Source: Echria macrotheca | Lineage: Eukaryota > Ascomycota > Sordariomycetes > Sordariales > Schizotheciaceae | Length of the DNA stretch: 64,000 nt | NCBI GenBank assembly: GCA_030411725.1 | Contig: MU839829.1 | Location: forward strand, 868,001-932,000 | Direction of reading: 5' to 3' | Shown: one piece after another, positions 33,001 through 46,500 of the stretch | Numbering within the stretch: position 1 is the first letter of the stretch | Layout: every line of letters begins with the position of its first letter | Notes under the pieces: model-generated | What the model saw: only the letters and a program-made list of their open reading frames with translations | Told to the model about the DNA's origin: nothing | The model's database searches: none | Program-made: the position numbers and the translations under genes

Positions 33001-36000
33001 CGCGAGCCATGCACGAATCCGTCACCGAGAGGGCGTCTCTGCCGGTCGTCTGTCTGCGGGGGCAGAACAGGTGTACCTTCCCCGGGAGCTCTTTCTAGCC
33101 CCGTCAGCGGGATTCATTATCCCCTAAAGATCGCCCGAGTAGGCGCGCGCAGAGTGGCGCCAGCTGACCAACAGTGGACTATGGCAGCTTCATCTTGCCT
33201 GAGTGCCTGCTGGGAGCCTCTGAGGGCAGGCATTCTAATCCCTCAACCCCACACAGCCTAGGGTGTTTTGGTGGATGAGAGCCCTACACGTGTAGGGGAA
33301 AGAGATATGATTATCCGCTAGTCTGATCAGAGGAAATAGAGGCAGGAGCATGACCGGGAATGAGTCGGCCCTATGCACCGTTCTTCTCCATATCATGCTC
33401 CGCTAGATGAGATATGCATCATATTGGTGATGGCCTCCAGTCTAGATGCCGGCTCCGGGTGGAATAGGAAGGCAAACACCATCATGCTATCCTCGTCCCG
33501 GGAAAGACTTTCGCGACTCTTCGCCTCGTAGCTTGGCATCTGCGCCAGGATCCCCAAGACTCACACACGTGTGTGATATCATTCACTCTTGGAGTTCTGG
33601 AATGTCCCTAGTGTTCTTATCGGCGATCTTTCCCGCATCATGGGAAGAATAGGCTCCAATCCTCTAGGGGCGGGAGAAAAGCCACCAAGGTGAACAGACG
33701 GCAAGGGGTCGTGGGGGTATGGTGCCCACAGCCACGCAGATACTAGTGCTGAGATTCATTCCATCGTTCGTGGAAAAGTGAGTGGTAGGCAGCTATCCGC
33801 CGTCGTTGCATCCCCGAAACACTCATAAGACGATTGGGATGCCGGGTGGGATATAAGAACCGCGGGAGGCTTTCACGGAACACACGTCCCAAACCTCTCA
33901 CCCGATGGGACTGTGGTGTTGTGCGGTTGCTGCCGGGCCGGGACCTGCGCGATGTTGGAATCCTTCCGCAGCCACCAGTCTCCCGCCCAAGAGGTCTCAG
34001 TCCAGATCGAACCCTCCAATTCCCAGAAAACCGGCAGCAGCGCCACAAATCGGGATAAGCATGGCAACCTCGCTGTTAGGTAGCAGGCTTCGGATGACAG
34101 CCGACGCCCGAGGATAGAAGGTAAGCAAGCCAGCCGGCTTTGGCCCAATCACCACATTGCCCGTATTCTTTCGAGCACCGCCGACGATAATCTCGATGAC
34201 CAGAGGTAGGTAAGGCGGGTAGGAATAGCTCGACTGGCTGCTGCAGAGGCGGGAGAGGATTCCATCCTTCCAGCCATCTCCCCAGACCGTCGTCCCTGTG
34301 CCCAGCGATGACCAGTTGGCATTCACACACATCTCCGAGACATGTGCACCGCTGCATGCAGGGCTGTCTCTCTGCTTATCGGGAACTGGGTACGGTATAC
34401 CTATGTCGGATGTGAGAGCTGCGTGTGAGACGGGGACTAGGAGATGGGACGTCATCCACAGACGTTGTCTGCCACCCTCATTGGCCTTCTTCACATTCTG
34501 CAGGTGCCAAAATAAACGCGAGAACCAACAACAGAGCCCCTGATTTTCCAATCTCGAGATGCCCCGTTCTCGTCCGCTCACTCGTCCGTCCTGGGCTCCG
34601 TGCGGCCTGGAAGAAATTCTTCTGCCTGGCATCCGAGTGCCCCAAGCCTCCCCCTCCTGTGCCGGCCCCCTGTGGCGCGGCCACCAGCAGCCACCGCCAG
34701 ATGACGAAACAGACCGGTTAACCCCTAGTTGAGATGTCATGTTCTGCGTCTTATGCCCTCCCTCACCGCCGGGTGCATGAACCTCGGGGTTTCGAAATGG
34801 CGGGCACATTACCAGGTGGCCTCCAGCGTTGCCACTATGTATACTTGTAGCGGTGCGCGTATTCGTCTGACCACCGTGAGTTTTGCGCGTCATCTCTGTA
34901 CGCCCGCCTCGTTTTCCGGGCAAGTCTCATGGAGATAACCTTGTGTCTAATTATGACTGCTAGCCCCCTGAATGCTCTTGATCGGGGAGGCAGGCCGGGT
35001 CTCTCGGTGGACCCGGCCGGTGCTTTTGGCTCTCTGGATGTGGGTCAACTGCCGGCGACGGGCCGGAGACCCGCCGTCGTCTCTTCCTCTGGTGGCCGAA
35101 TTGTGGATGCCGTGATGCCGCTAACGTCCTTGACCTTTGGATTGCACGGCATCGCCACCGACAAGGTCCCAACCAACGCTGGCCCTTGACTATCATTTCC
35201 AACCGAGTTTCCTCTTTCCAACGCGCACCCCTGACCTGCAGCGAACTGTGGGGGATTTGGGTCACTCCAAGTTGCAAAAAGATGGCTTGTACATATTTTT
35301 GGCTGCGGGTCTGCACTGCTGCCGGCAACCAAATGTCCAGAGAGGCAAGGTAGCGGCCGCTAATAACTGGTTATGGTGAGGCAGACCTGTTAGGCGGAAC
35401 ATGGCGCCTCGGACTCGGACTCGGATGTCGGTAAATGTGTTGCCACAACCCTGGCAGTCGCGGCGTTAAGCCCTTCAAGTCCAGCCAATGGCCCGACCAG
35501 CACACACCAACTCCGGATGTCGTGCGCAGTGAGTAGTTACTCGTAGGTATTCGCGGAGAGCCGGTCGTCGAGGTCCAACCGCTTCCTTGGAGCCGAAGAT
35601 TGTCCGGAGACAACTATGGAACCGGCAAAGCGTCGTGTTTGAAGGGACGCCAAGTATGCGATGGTGCTTCTTCTTTTGGCCGTTGTATTGGGACCCAGTG
35701 CTCCTAGTCCCGGCTGGGGCTCAAGAACAGGTCTAGTTCCACAAGCCAGCGACCGCGGCGACAACAGACACATCCGAGCCAAGCCGCTATTGTTTATTTG
35801 TCACCATGGCACTTGGGCAAGTTCGTCTGTCCGTACACATTGGTGGAGACTGGAGAACGTATCGACTTGCCCAGTTGGCAAAGAACTCAAATCTTTTGTG
35901 CAGCACGCAGCAGCTGCCTCGGACCGCACAGACAAGATCCCATCTCCCATCTTTTCCCCCATTGGTTGATGGCGTACATTAGGAATCCTCCTTTTTTGCG

Positions 36001-36102
36001 CTGTCCCGCGCGCGATAGGGCTGTGATGCGCACGACACGGGCTGCGGTTTCTGTCCTTTGCGACGACGGCTACGGGGCGAGTGCGGGGTGTTCCTCGTGT
36101 CT

Positions 36103-36103
<1 letters not shown>
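30041..36103. other. Gene-poor region, no supported gene
   Basis: About 6 kb of roughly balanced composition. Stretches at 30.1-30.6 kb and 31.3-31.9 kb have coding-like frames broken by stops (see findings), so decayed genes are possible. The longest frame (complement 33997-34923) is compositionally random. I see no complete gene, RNA gene or transposon end. Confidence 0.45.
32566..32613. repeat. Tandem repeat with 14-bp unit CGCGGCACTAGCTC
   Basis: Two perfect head-to-tail copies (32566-32579, 32580-32593) are followed by a third diverged copy containing a duplicated GGCACT. Confidence 0.75.

Positions 36104-36135
<32 letters not shown>
36104..36135. repeat. (CT)16 microsatellite
   Basis: Sixteen perfect CT dinucleotides. 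Frames across it translate to Leu-Ser or Arg-Glu runs and are not genes. Confidence 0.9.
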
Positions 36136-36140
<5 letters not shown>

Positions 36141-39100
36141 CTTCTCGCTGCGAGGGGGATCGCATGTGGTCGGTGAAATGCCCAACCCGGTTGCGCGATT
36201 GGTGGACTGGCATGACTGGGTGATTGGGGAACCGCTCTGATCGACCGTCGCTGTGTAACCCCACTCCACAGAAACCCCCGAGTAACTCTCCAACTTCCAA
36301 GCAAGCCACAAGCCCGGAGATATGGAAGGGGGTAACCCCGCCGGCCCGAAAGCCACAGAAAACACTCTGGGTTCGGCCCCCCGGCTCCAGGCGTGCTGCC
36401 CTACAGGGCTGTGGGATTTTGGGTTAAACTTCTGACCGTCAGAAGGAGTCGATCAGGGAGCTGACATAGACACGGAACCCGCGGAGGCCACAAAAGAACC
36501 GCATCGCCTCGACGGCATCGCCGGGTTTGCTGCAATTGCCTCCTGTGCATTCGTTCTTGCGTCCCCGCCCTTTAATCCGTCCGACAGATAGTGCTGTTCA
36601 TATCAAAGGGCAAATTTGCCCACTTCTCCCTGCGGCGCCCGACGACGCTAAACTCAGGTCGGGCAATTAGCCTGGACGACTAACTATCGACGTGCCAAGC
36701 TTCGTCTCCTCCCCTCCGATGCACACCGTGGCCGTTGTGGAAAGAGATTGATGAATGCGACGAGAACTCGTCTCCCTGACTCGTAGGTAGCCCTGGTAAG
36801 GTCGATACTAGTACACAGCGATCCTAGATCGGGCACCAGGGCAATCCGCGGCATCTTGATGATGATGTCAGCTCGGGCGGGAGTTGGCCCCTGGCCGTCT
36901 ATTGACGAGATCTGACAAAGCCATCTCAGCGCGAGTTATGTCTTGCTGCGACGAAAATCCGTGTTGACAGGGAGATGCCACGACCGCTCATGAGTTGCTT
37001 CCCCTCGTGATTGCACAACAGCCCTATGGTTGCGTTTGACGTGGGGGGGCTGTGTTGCGGGGTTCGTACGACCCAGGCTAATAATGACTGCAAGAACCTC
37101 GCAGAACAATGCGTCTTCGTCATGAGTCGGTGAAGGGTAGCAGTGGAGCGGCAGTCCACGAAGCTCGTGAAACTAGCCAGTTGCGTCTGTTGACCCGCAT
37201 TCAAGTGCGAACCTGACGATTGTAGCGGGGTTGGGTTGTGGTATTCTCATCTGCCTTGCTTTCCAACCTCCTTGCCCGCCAAGCAGCTGCTGCCGCTCCA
37301 GATGCACGCCCGGGGCGCAGTGCTTGTCCGAGACTCCGACGCCTTTCGGTGCTTCGACCCTGATGGAACGCCGTCGGGAACGGAACCACAGAACCGTGAC
37401 TTATCCGAGCCACTTTCGGCCATTTCCCCTTTCCGTGAATGCGCATCTTCTCTGACCCGTCCGGCTGTCACCGACCCGGCAGCTCGCTTCTTGCATTCTC
37501 GGCCGGCCTTGTGATCGTGCGTCCGGAGACCTGGGCGGACTAATATCGCCAGCCCCTTTAGGCCGAAGCTCGCGCTAGGCATGGCTTTTCGCATCGATGC
37601 AAAGTAGCATCGCTATGTTGTGGAGGAGTGGGGAAGTGGATATATTCGTGTCCCTTTGCCTGCAAAGGCCGCTTTGCAACACGAGGAAGTCGTTCAAGCC
37701 GCGCTGGGCATCAGCTTGCCAATTGCTCCAAGATGGGCTCATCACGAGCCTTTGGTGACCTTTCAGATGTTGAGAATTTGTCCAAGGATAGGTAAGCACG
37801 CAAGCTGGCTGGCCGAGTGAAGGCCGGCATCAAATGGTTCCCAGTCCATCGGGCTGGGAGGTCCGGACCCGGGCTAGGCAGCCCGCCTCATTGCCCGTGT
37901 TGGTTAGCAAGAGGTTCGGAGCACTGGGTTTCCGGCGCGGGCGCCCCTCCCCCACCCTCCACATCTTGTTCTATCCCCTGGGGTTGTCGGGAACCAACGA
38001 GGGCTGTCCAGCCCAGGCAGGCTTGCCAGTCGAATGCGGTTTGCGGTGTTTCGGCTCCGACCACACCGCCGAACTTCCTCCTGACTGAGCTGGCACATCG
38101 ACGTCTCTGGCAAATAACTACCAGTCTCTCGGTAATTTGCGCGCTTGATTCGCGCGTTTGGGGAATGTTGTCCACTGACGCCATGCAGGGCCATGCGTGT
38201 TGGGCGCCTAACTGTGTGTGATCCGTCTGAAAGGAAATTTGTGGCGGAGAGGAGCAAGCGGTATTGGACCAGTTAGCCGCCTGTATGCAGCATGGTCTGC
38301 CACCTCACACCGTCAGGACGGCTTCAGCGCACCACCATGGCAGCGGAGTGACATGAGGGTCCGAGATGGACGGCAAGTTCCCGGCATGTGAGGTGAAATC
38401 GAGATGGTGGGACCACGAGATGGCGGTACCTGTCGAGTCCACCGGCCCACGCCTGTGAAGCGCAGGCCAACATGTCCGCCCAGGGTCTTTTGAGGAGTTC
38501 TCACTTCACAGCGATAACCTTGTCGTGACTGTCCGAGTTCCACTTGGTCCAATTATCAGAACTGGAGACTGATGGTTCAAGGTGCCATGGTCTTGACTTC
38601 AGGCTCGATTCCAGGCAGCAGAATAAAATCGAACTAAAACCCCATTTGCGGAGTTCTTTTGCATGCCCAGGCTGGAGCAGTGGGCCGTATGGGCTTTCGA
38701 ACTCTCCCTAATAAGAGCAGGCTGAAAAGGTCTTGCTAGGAGACAGAACCCTAACTTGACCGCCCTAACTATGCCGAAGAGGGATTGGGAGCAGACGAAC
38801 GTGGAAAGAAGAGCCGCTTCCGCGGCCCAATTTGACAGACGCGGACTCGTGAAGGTGAGCCGCGACACAGGCGCAGCCGACTGCCGCACATCTTGGGTGG
38901 CGGTCAATCAGCCGCATTGGCTGGTGTCATGTGCTGGATATTTACTGGGATCTTCATGACTCGTCTTGTTTTCTGTTCACGCAAGATGTTCGTCCTCTCC
39001 TGCCGTATCACAGAACGTTGACGAGGTTCATCTCGGCCCGGAGCCTGCCCATGTTATCAGTGACTGCAAAGCCTCCCACAGTGGTCTGTGAAACGCACAA

Positions 39101-41604
39101 GCAAAGCTGCTGGTCGGTACTGTCAGTTGGGGCAGTGGTGGCGTCGTTGATGGTATGCTTATCAAGAAGTTATCGAGAAACAGATCGGTAACTTTGTGGA
39201 AATAACGGGCTTGGCGAAAAGGTGTCGTCAGGGCCTAGCAAGCGCTAACGCTACGGCAAAGCAGGTTCTTCCCCGCGTGATTGGGCCGCCCGCGCTCTGA
39301 CGATTGTGCTTTCGGTCGTCTCCCGGGACCGTGCTGTGTCAGCCTTCGAGCCAGGAAGGCGTGCTCAATGGGGGTTTCCCGTTCAGGAAGGTAAACAGAG
39401 GGGCTAGGCAGCTTCGAATTCCACCGAGCTCTTTTTCGTCTGTTTTTTGTCATCGCTGGGGACCGTTGCGGAGATCAGTGGAGCGGGGAACGGTTCGCCA
39501 GTGCCCGGCTCACCCGGTTGATCCGGGTCTGGTTTGTTTGATGATGGGATGGAGTGGTGCCCGCTCGGAGCCGTCAGGGAACGCCTGGGGTTGTGCTGAT
39601 TCATTGATTCGATGGCGGCACTCCGCAGATGAGTCCACTCCATAACCATCCGTACACGGTATGAATTATGGATACATTAAACGTTCTTCGTACCACCCCA
39701 GCCACAACCCTCTGCGGGGCAGGAAGCAGATACGCAAGTAGTGTACGGATACGTGATATCGCTAGGAACGTGTTGTTGAAACGACCACCGGACAATTTTT
39801 GCCGCTCACCACATCAGAGAGCATATGAAGAGAAAAAGGAGGGGAACCCAACAAACTGTCGAGCGACCGCATTTCCATGACCGACGTTTGCATCTGTATG
39901 GCTGGTATGTGACGTTTGATGGAAGCGACGTGGGAAATTCTCTGCGCGCGGATTGGAACAAATCCGAGCGACCGGCAGCAGGGTCCAGAGAAATGGGCGG
40001 GCTTCCAGAAGAACTGCACTGACGCCAACAGTGCGCCACGGTGCCACGGTGCCAGTTGGCACACACGGCCGGCAACCACTCTGCGGGTGGGAGAGACAAA
40101 AAAGCCCACTGGTGTGCCTCGCCAAAATGAGCGGGGGGCTGCGCCTAGGAGACCCCTGTCGCCTAACTGGCGAGGCAGGCGCAGAGCCGACACGCGCGAA
40201 ACTCGTCTATCAACAAGCCTCCTCGAATCCGGCAACCGCGACTGCAACACCGCGCAACAGTGCCAGTTGATGACAGGTGATGTCCGCTGCGGTCCCTAGT
40301 GTTGCTTCTGGTTAGACCCCGCCCTGCTGCCGCGCTGACACAACGTCGTGTCCCGGCTCGAACGACCTCACACCCGTCTGCCAAGGGTTCCAACAGCACC
40401 AACACCTAACGATAAGGCCGGTATCGAATTAAACGAAAAGCCCGCACTCGATGGCGACAGGGATGCCGATCCTCCGACCTCGACGATATGGCTGCTTCAT
40501 CTCTGGTCTGCCGCACACCCTGTAGCAACCCAAACGCAGAGTCGAAAATGACTCTTTTCTGCCATCTGCGCGCTCGAGGGCTTTTCGCTCCCCGGTTTTT
40601 TCCTCCAAGATGAGAAGAGGGGTCGAGGGGGTCCTTGGTCAAACAGAACCCACAAAGGGACCGAAAAAAATGGTGAAGAGCTATGGGCCCGGCGACTGCC
40701 AGACTGCTAGGTACCAGTGCCGTTCGCCCCCCTGGCCCATCTACCAAGTCGTCAGAGCCAAATGGCACGATTCTTCACCTCCCTGCTCCGTTCATCCATG
40801 TCATTTGCTGCTTGTCCTGGCCACCGAGATCGATCCTGCCCCGATAACTAACGTATGTCAAGTGGCCTCGAAAGATGCATTCTTGCTCTTCGACCCCGTT
40901 GAGAGCCAAGCTAGGTGGACCAAAGCGGCGTGGGGAGCAACAAAGCACGTCACTGGAGCTCGCCAACCGGTTATGCTGCCTCGGGGTCCAGAGGGGTCCG
41001 ATGATGTGCGCACCGAGATGTTGGGCCTGGTGGCAGTTTTGCTGATCGCTGTGGATGAGCATGGGAAAGGCGGAAGAGTGAGTGTTGGGAAGTGTGGCGT
41101 CGATACTGGGTCTGGACGCGGCAGACCTCTCTCTGTGCAACTCGGCCAGAAGACGAGATGGGTCACACGAAGCACCTGTTGCCGCTCCACAGTTTTGAAC
41201 GGTGCTTCTGCCACGAGCCCGGCCTCCGCGCGCGGTCGACCTGCTCTCCAGGTTGCGGCACAGCTCTATCCCGGCACCCAAAGACGTCTGCACAAATGCT
41301 GGAGCCTAAGGAAGCGACGGCGTCTGGCACCGCGCCACGCTCCCCAGCGGCCATTTCATCTTTTCACTTTTGCCGCGACGGCCAATGCCCCAGGCCTACC
41401 GTCGTCGCCTGCAAAGTACCTACTCCTGTCCCTGTGGCAGCAAGAGAACAACATCTGGGCCTGTCTCCCCCAGCCAGGGCGCGCTCTGTGCGGTTCGACG
41501 TCCCCGGTAAGGCCGTTCTGACAGGGCCCCTGGTACCTACCTCTCCACCCGAGGTTTATTATTTTTCTCTGCAGGTTGAATTCTCGGTTCAAGCCTAACA
41601 TCAA
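36136..41604. other. Gene-poor region, no supported gene
   Basis: About 5.5 kb. Reading frames up to 303 codons (40610-41521) occur but are Arg/Pro/Ser-rich, lack domains and overlap frames on both strands. Nothing here supports a gene. Confidence 0.45.
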
Positions 41605-41697
41605 CACCCCCCTCCCCCTTCCACCTTTCTTCACACCCCCTTCTTGCACGCCTCCCCCCCGTCTTACCACCCGCTCCCCCCGTCTGCCTGTCCCCTG
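41605..41697 (+). promoter_or_regulatory. Pyrimidine (C/T)-rich tract upstream of the C2H2 gene
   Basis: A stretch that is almost entirely C and T on the + strand, about 470-560 bp before the start codon of the zinc-finger gene. Such CT tracts commonly lie near transcription starts in filamentous fungi. Confidence 0.45.
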
Positions 41698-41862
41698 CTG
41701 CGGACCTTCTCTGGCAGGTCATCGATGCATCTTTGATTCACCTGTGCCTTTTTGTCCTAGCTACGACCCCCCTTCCCCCCTGTCCAGTTGCCAGTAGTGG
41801 CTCACCCCGTCATGCAGCACGGCACCAGGGTACAGTGGAGTGGTACCGCTGCTGCAGTCTTC

Positions 41863-41868
41863 TATAAA
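41863..41868 (+). promoter_or_regulatory. Possible TATA box (TATAAA)
   Basis: TATAAA lies 295 bp upstream of the C2H2 start codon. A start about 30 bp downstream would give a leader of roughly 265 nt. A single six-base match is weak evidence. Confidence 0.3.
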
Positions 41869-42162
41869 CCTGGGCTCGTCCCGGCATTGACCTAGGCTTC
41901 TTGGGGCTGAGGAGCATCACGACCTCCCCAAAGATAGACCCACGGCCGTCATATATCTGGCTACCTGATCGTCCCTATAGCTCGGGACCCATAGCCGGGC
42001 TTGTCATCCACATTCTTATAAGTCCAGCGAGACTTCCACGCCGCCGTGATCGAAACATCTTGGACACGGGAATCGCGTGTACCACATCAACGGACCATCT
42101 CGACGCAGACCACGTACGTTGTGTTCAGCTCTTAACCTCTTCTTTCTTTGTCCCTCTCAACG

Positions 42163-43578
42163 ATGGATCAGTTTGACCCAAACCGGAACGTCGACGAGAC
42201 TTACTTACACATCCCCAGGTCGAGAAGTGGAAGCGGGGTGTCGGCGACGGGCGCTCTTATAGAGTCAATTCGGCTCTCCGCGCCCTCTCCCGGGACTTTG
42301 TCCTTCGACACCGGATCTTTTACCGGCAGCAGACCACCATCTTCGAGGGCCCTTGGGTCGCCGGTCTACAACAGCGAGCTCCCCCCGCAGCAGGCGCAAT
42401 TATCAAGTTTCCCTTTACCCAGCGAGGCAACCCTCGGCGACGACTTTTTCGGAAACGACAGGTTGTCACAAACCCCACTCGCGCCTCTACTCCGCGTAGA
42501 GCCTGCAGAAGAAGAGCTGGGAAGACCAGCATCGTCATCGCCTCGCGCTTCGATAGAGACTGAAGCTATGAGGTCTGTTCGGCCTTTCACCCGGCCCCCT
42601 TTATATTGGCTAACTCCGGACATAGCGCAGTCGTTCTCTCATACGATCCAGGTTTTAGCATGGGCTCGAGGTCCTCCTTCAACTGGCCAGGTAGGCTTTG
42701 CGCAGAGCGCCTTTTTCCTTGCATACAGAACATAGGACTCATGTTGCAGCAGTAGAACAATCAAGCAGCCTTCTGCCCGATCTTGGGCACCACTACGGAT
42801 CAGACGCAAGCCTCACACCTCGTTCGGGATCGAGATCAGTGACCGCAAGCCCTCCGAGGAGTTCGCTTACCGCCGAGCAACGGGAACTAAAGAGGCAGCG
42901 CGATCAAGCCAGGCATAACTCCAAACTTCAAGCACGCGGCCGAAGGGCAGGAAGCGGCTCTTCGTCTGTTTATTCACCACCCTCCACCATGGCCGATCTC
43001 TCAACTGGCGCGTCTGCCATGCCTATTTACACGACCGCCCCGCCCCCAATGTCTCTGCTCGCCGATCCGCCTACGACGCAATATCTTCCGCCGTTTTCGT
43101 CACCGATTCCGGACCACAGCCAAAACGGCATGTTCCCCGGCCACTATCCGCCGCAGTCATATATGCCTCCGGAGTATGGCTACCCTCCAGCGCCTGGCCC
43201 AAGCATGCCATCACACTACGGGTGAGTAGAACCGCCATATCACACCATCGTTTCTGCGACTAACGGAGGAACAGAAGACAAATGGTGTCGGATCCCAGCC
43301 TTGGCATGTATCAGACTCCGCCCGTTATGGGACAGCAGCATCACGATCCCAACGCCCAAGTACGAGTAGTTACGCCAAAGCCGAAACCACAGTGTTGGGA
43401 GCATGGGTGCAACGGTCGCCAGTTCTCGACATTCAGCAATCTCCTCCGGCACCAACGCGAGAAGTCAGGCCAGGCGGCGAAAGCTACCTGTCCGAATTGC
43501 GGGGCCGAGTTCACACGGACGACGGCAAGGAACGGCCATCTGTTACACGACAAGTGTAAGCAAAAGAAAAGTAGCTAA
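42163..43578 (+). CDS. C2H2-type zinc-finger protein (putative transcription factor)
   Basis: Model: join(42163-42572, 42626-42690, 42750-43221, 43275-43578), 416 aa. The N-terminal ~310 residues are disordered, rich in Ser, Pro, Tyr and Met, with a basic segment LTAEQRELKRQRDQARHNSK. The C-terminal 65 residues hold two finger-like modules: CWEHGC with FSTFSNLLRHQREKSG, then CPNCGAEFTRTTARNGHLLH with DKC after it. The first finger is atypical, with no obvious second His in the normal place; the second is C-X2-C-X12-H-X2-H. The short second exon was inferred because reading through intron 1 (53 nt, CTAAC branch) changes to unlikely sequence, whereas splicing gives a smooth Ser/Gly-rich segment (YDPGFSMGSRSSFNWP). 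Intron 2 ends CAGCAG, a tandem acceptor. It is the only confident gene in about 23 kb. The target is unknown. Confidence 0.8.
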
Positions 43579-46500
43579 GGGGCACTGGGGCACTACGAAT
43601 CGTGGGGTTTACGGCGGGGAGCATCAAGAAGGGTCGCGACCGGGGTTAGATGACGGGTGGTACCGAACCACCGAACTCCGGCCACACGCATCGGCATATC
43701 TTCAACTTTATAAACTTCGCACTTTCGGCAACAACTTTCGGAGGAGGGCCTGTACAAAATATAAGGCAATGACGGCGAAACTAACGCGCCAAACGATTTT
43801 TCTTGGATTTGTTAGATATATGGGACATTTATCAGCCCTTTTGGGTTCACATTGGGTCGGCGGGCTGCACATGGGGCGAAAGGCGAAAATTGGGGCCAAG
43901 ATTGAGTTTGGCCCTCCTATCATCATCACGAGTGTCATGACCAGCGGTTGGGACTGAATGGAGGACCTTCACAGCGATGAGATTACATTTTTAGTGCAGC
44001 CAAAACGGCATGGCTATCGGCCTGCCGCGACGCTGTTTTTTGGGTAGCGGTGAATAACTCGACGTATGGCATACTTGAGAGACCCCTCTTCCTGCTTCCT
44101 TCGTGTTCCATTGCAAAAGTCCTAGCATTTTTCTCACCAGATCCATCAGCATCCAAGGGCGTTAACTGTGGTGTCCTATTTTATGGCAGCATGAAGGCGG
44201 ATGGTGGTTCCGGGTGGCAAAAAATAAGCACATCCACCTCTGGAGAGAAAAAAGGAGGAGCCCAGCAGTGTACCTGCCCACGGCGAGTGAGTCCTTCCCG
44301 CTGGTCCCTCCTTCCCGTTGCCGATCCAAAATACCTGCCTCCCCCGCCACGATAATGTAGAAGATGCCACTGCCAAAGTTGAGACGTTTCCTTGTCCCAG
44401 TTTTTGGCCCCCATTCCAAATTCTGGTATCAACAACCACACACATGACACACAGACAGGCTGATCCACCATGGAGCTGGTTCATGGCCTAGAGCACCGCC
44501 CTTCCAAGATGCTCGTCGCTCCAGGCCCAATCGGGTCTGGTGCAGGTGCTGTTGGTCGACAAGACAGCCTCTGCGGTGTCCGACTGGCTTCGCAACCGGT
44601 CCTCGAGTGGATTCCGCATCGCCCTTCACAGCATGTCTTCCAATCATACGGGTGACATGTGTTAGGCGAGGCACGACGGCGCTTGCTGTCAAGATATCTT
44701 TGCAGCTTTGATGTCCAGGCTGTCAGGAGGGTGCATTGTGCTCTTGTCGACCGTTGCTGGCGGTGGAATTCGGGTGAACCCAACCCTGGTCCGCAACGAG
44801 CGGACGAACCGGCCATCACCAATCCCGAATTCCACGCCGAACCCCTCCCTGGCAAGGTCGGACCCGCTTTCTTCATGGTTCCCCATGCGCCCACCTGTCC
44901 TAGCAACAACTAACCGCAGAAACAGGCCCGCCCGGCATGATGCCCACCGCTAAAATGTTGCATCATGACGCTGCAACCTGGAATCTCTCAAATTTGCCTT
45001 GGAGACAAATCACTTGTCAACTTCGTCGGAGAGTTTTGCTTGCTCAACTCGCACCGGCGTAACTGGAACACCGTCGAGTCGAAACCACGATAAATCTCCG
45101 GCGGACAGCTTCTTGCCCTTACGGGGACGCTTGGCGCGCAAAGGATACACTGCTTTCCAGGGGCTCGACTTGGGTAATCGGCCCATCCCGGAGGATACTT
45201 CCGTGCTTTCCAGGTTTCGCATTTTCAGCGCGCAGCACAGTTCGGCGCCCGTTGGCGCCCGCAACACCCGCAACACCACGACGTGCTGGCAATCCGCGCA
45301 GAAAAAATGATTGGAATGATTGAGGAAGTTGATGGTGAGAAGGAAACAATGCAGAACCCCCAAAAACGCCTTGCCCGTCAAGTCCCATGAGGCTCACACC
45401 CAAGAGATCAGATGCACCAATCAGCGTCCCGAGAATGCTGTTGACTAGAATGGCTTATATATCTACCCGACAGCCAATTTCGATGCCAAGTCGATTCAGG
45501 GCTGCAAGCGATATGTATTCTCCCCGGCTATTCATTTGTACGTCAACGCATTCCCGAATGCACACACAGCCTGCGACTCGAAATAGAAACCTCAAAGCTC
45601 ATTAGATGGACGACGAGGAACCAGACACAGGCAGCATACATTCATCGGCGTCTGACTACGAGAGCCAAACTAGCCGACGCCCACAGCCCTGCGAGCCTGT
45701 TTCAACACCAAGACCGGCGCACCGGGCCCAGGCGCGACCAGTGCGCCCAGTTGTCGGGTCTGTGGGGGCGAAAGTTCCCCGCTTCTGCCCAGCGATAAGG
45801 AACGGCTCGGGGTTTTGTTTTTCGGGCTTTGCACAGCCAGAAGGGGATAATACTCGGGGCTCGGGACCGGCATCGCGGGAGTTTGGAAGAAAAAAAGACG
45901 ACGACCCGATAATTCATACCATTTCCGTCCACCGACAGCAAAGCTCGGACTATGTATGTAACTATTCCGTCCCTTCGCTCAATCAGCTACGGTCTCACAA
46001 CGAGCAGATAATAACAGTCAAAGCATGTTTTCTCCTTCAAGAGGGAACAAGTTTCCTGTACACGGCGGCACGGGGTCATGATCGGACATATCGGCGCGCA
46101 CACATGGGCGACAATTCTCGGCCTGGACATGCGCGAATGACGGCGGATATAGCCTCGGAGACCGGCCGCGGACCTCGAAATGCTCGTCACTGCCAGAAAA
46201 TGGGTTCGTGTAACTCGAGTTCCTGAGGCTCCTGATGAGCACATTGCCAGCGTCGCCCTGCAGGGCTGTTCGGCAAGCCACAAGTCTTTTTGCGGAGAGC
46301 GCTTAGCCTTATTTGGCTGGATTGCTAGAGACACGCCTTCACACCGTCTGCGCGTACACCCTGAGGTGCTGCATTCTGAGGACGCAGGGGAGCAACTTTC
46401 CACAGAGCGGCTTCAACTTCCTCGTAACAGCCCGGGATGGTCTACCTTGGTCTTCTGGAAGGCGATGGTGCGCTGAAGTCATGGGTTGGCTCCTTGTTTT

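Noticed and set aside
33997..34923. 308-codon - frame in the gene-poor region
   Set aside because: Gly/Arg/Ser/Trp-rich, overlapping several frames on the other strand, with no motif. Probably a chance open frame in GC-rich DNA.
40610..41521. 303-codon + frame
   Set aside because: Composition is random-like, other frames are equally open, and no domain or splice-supported extension was found.
45606..46226. 206-codon + frame beginning MDDEEPDTGS
   Set aside because: Only the first ~25 residues look plausible; the rest is random-like. It might be a first exon, but no convincing donor and continuation were found.
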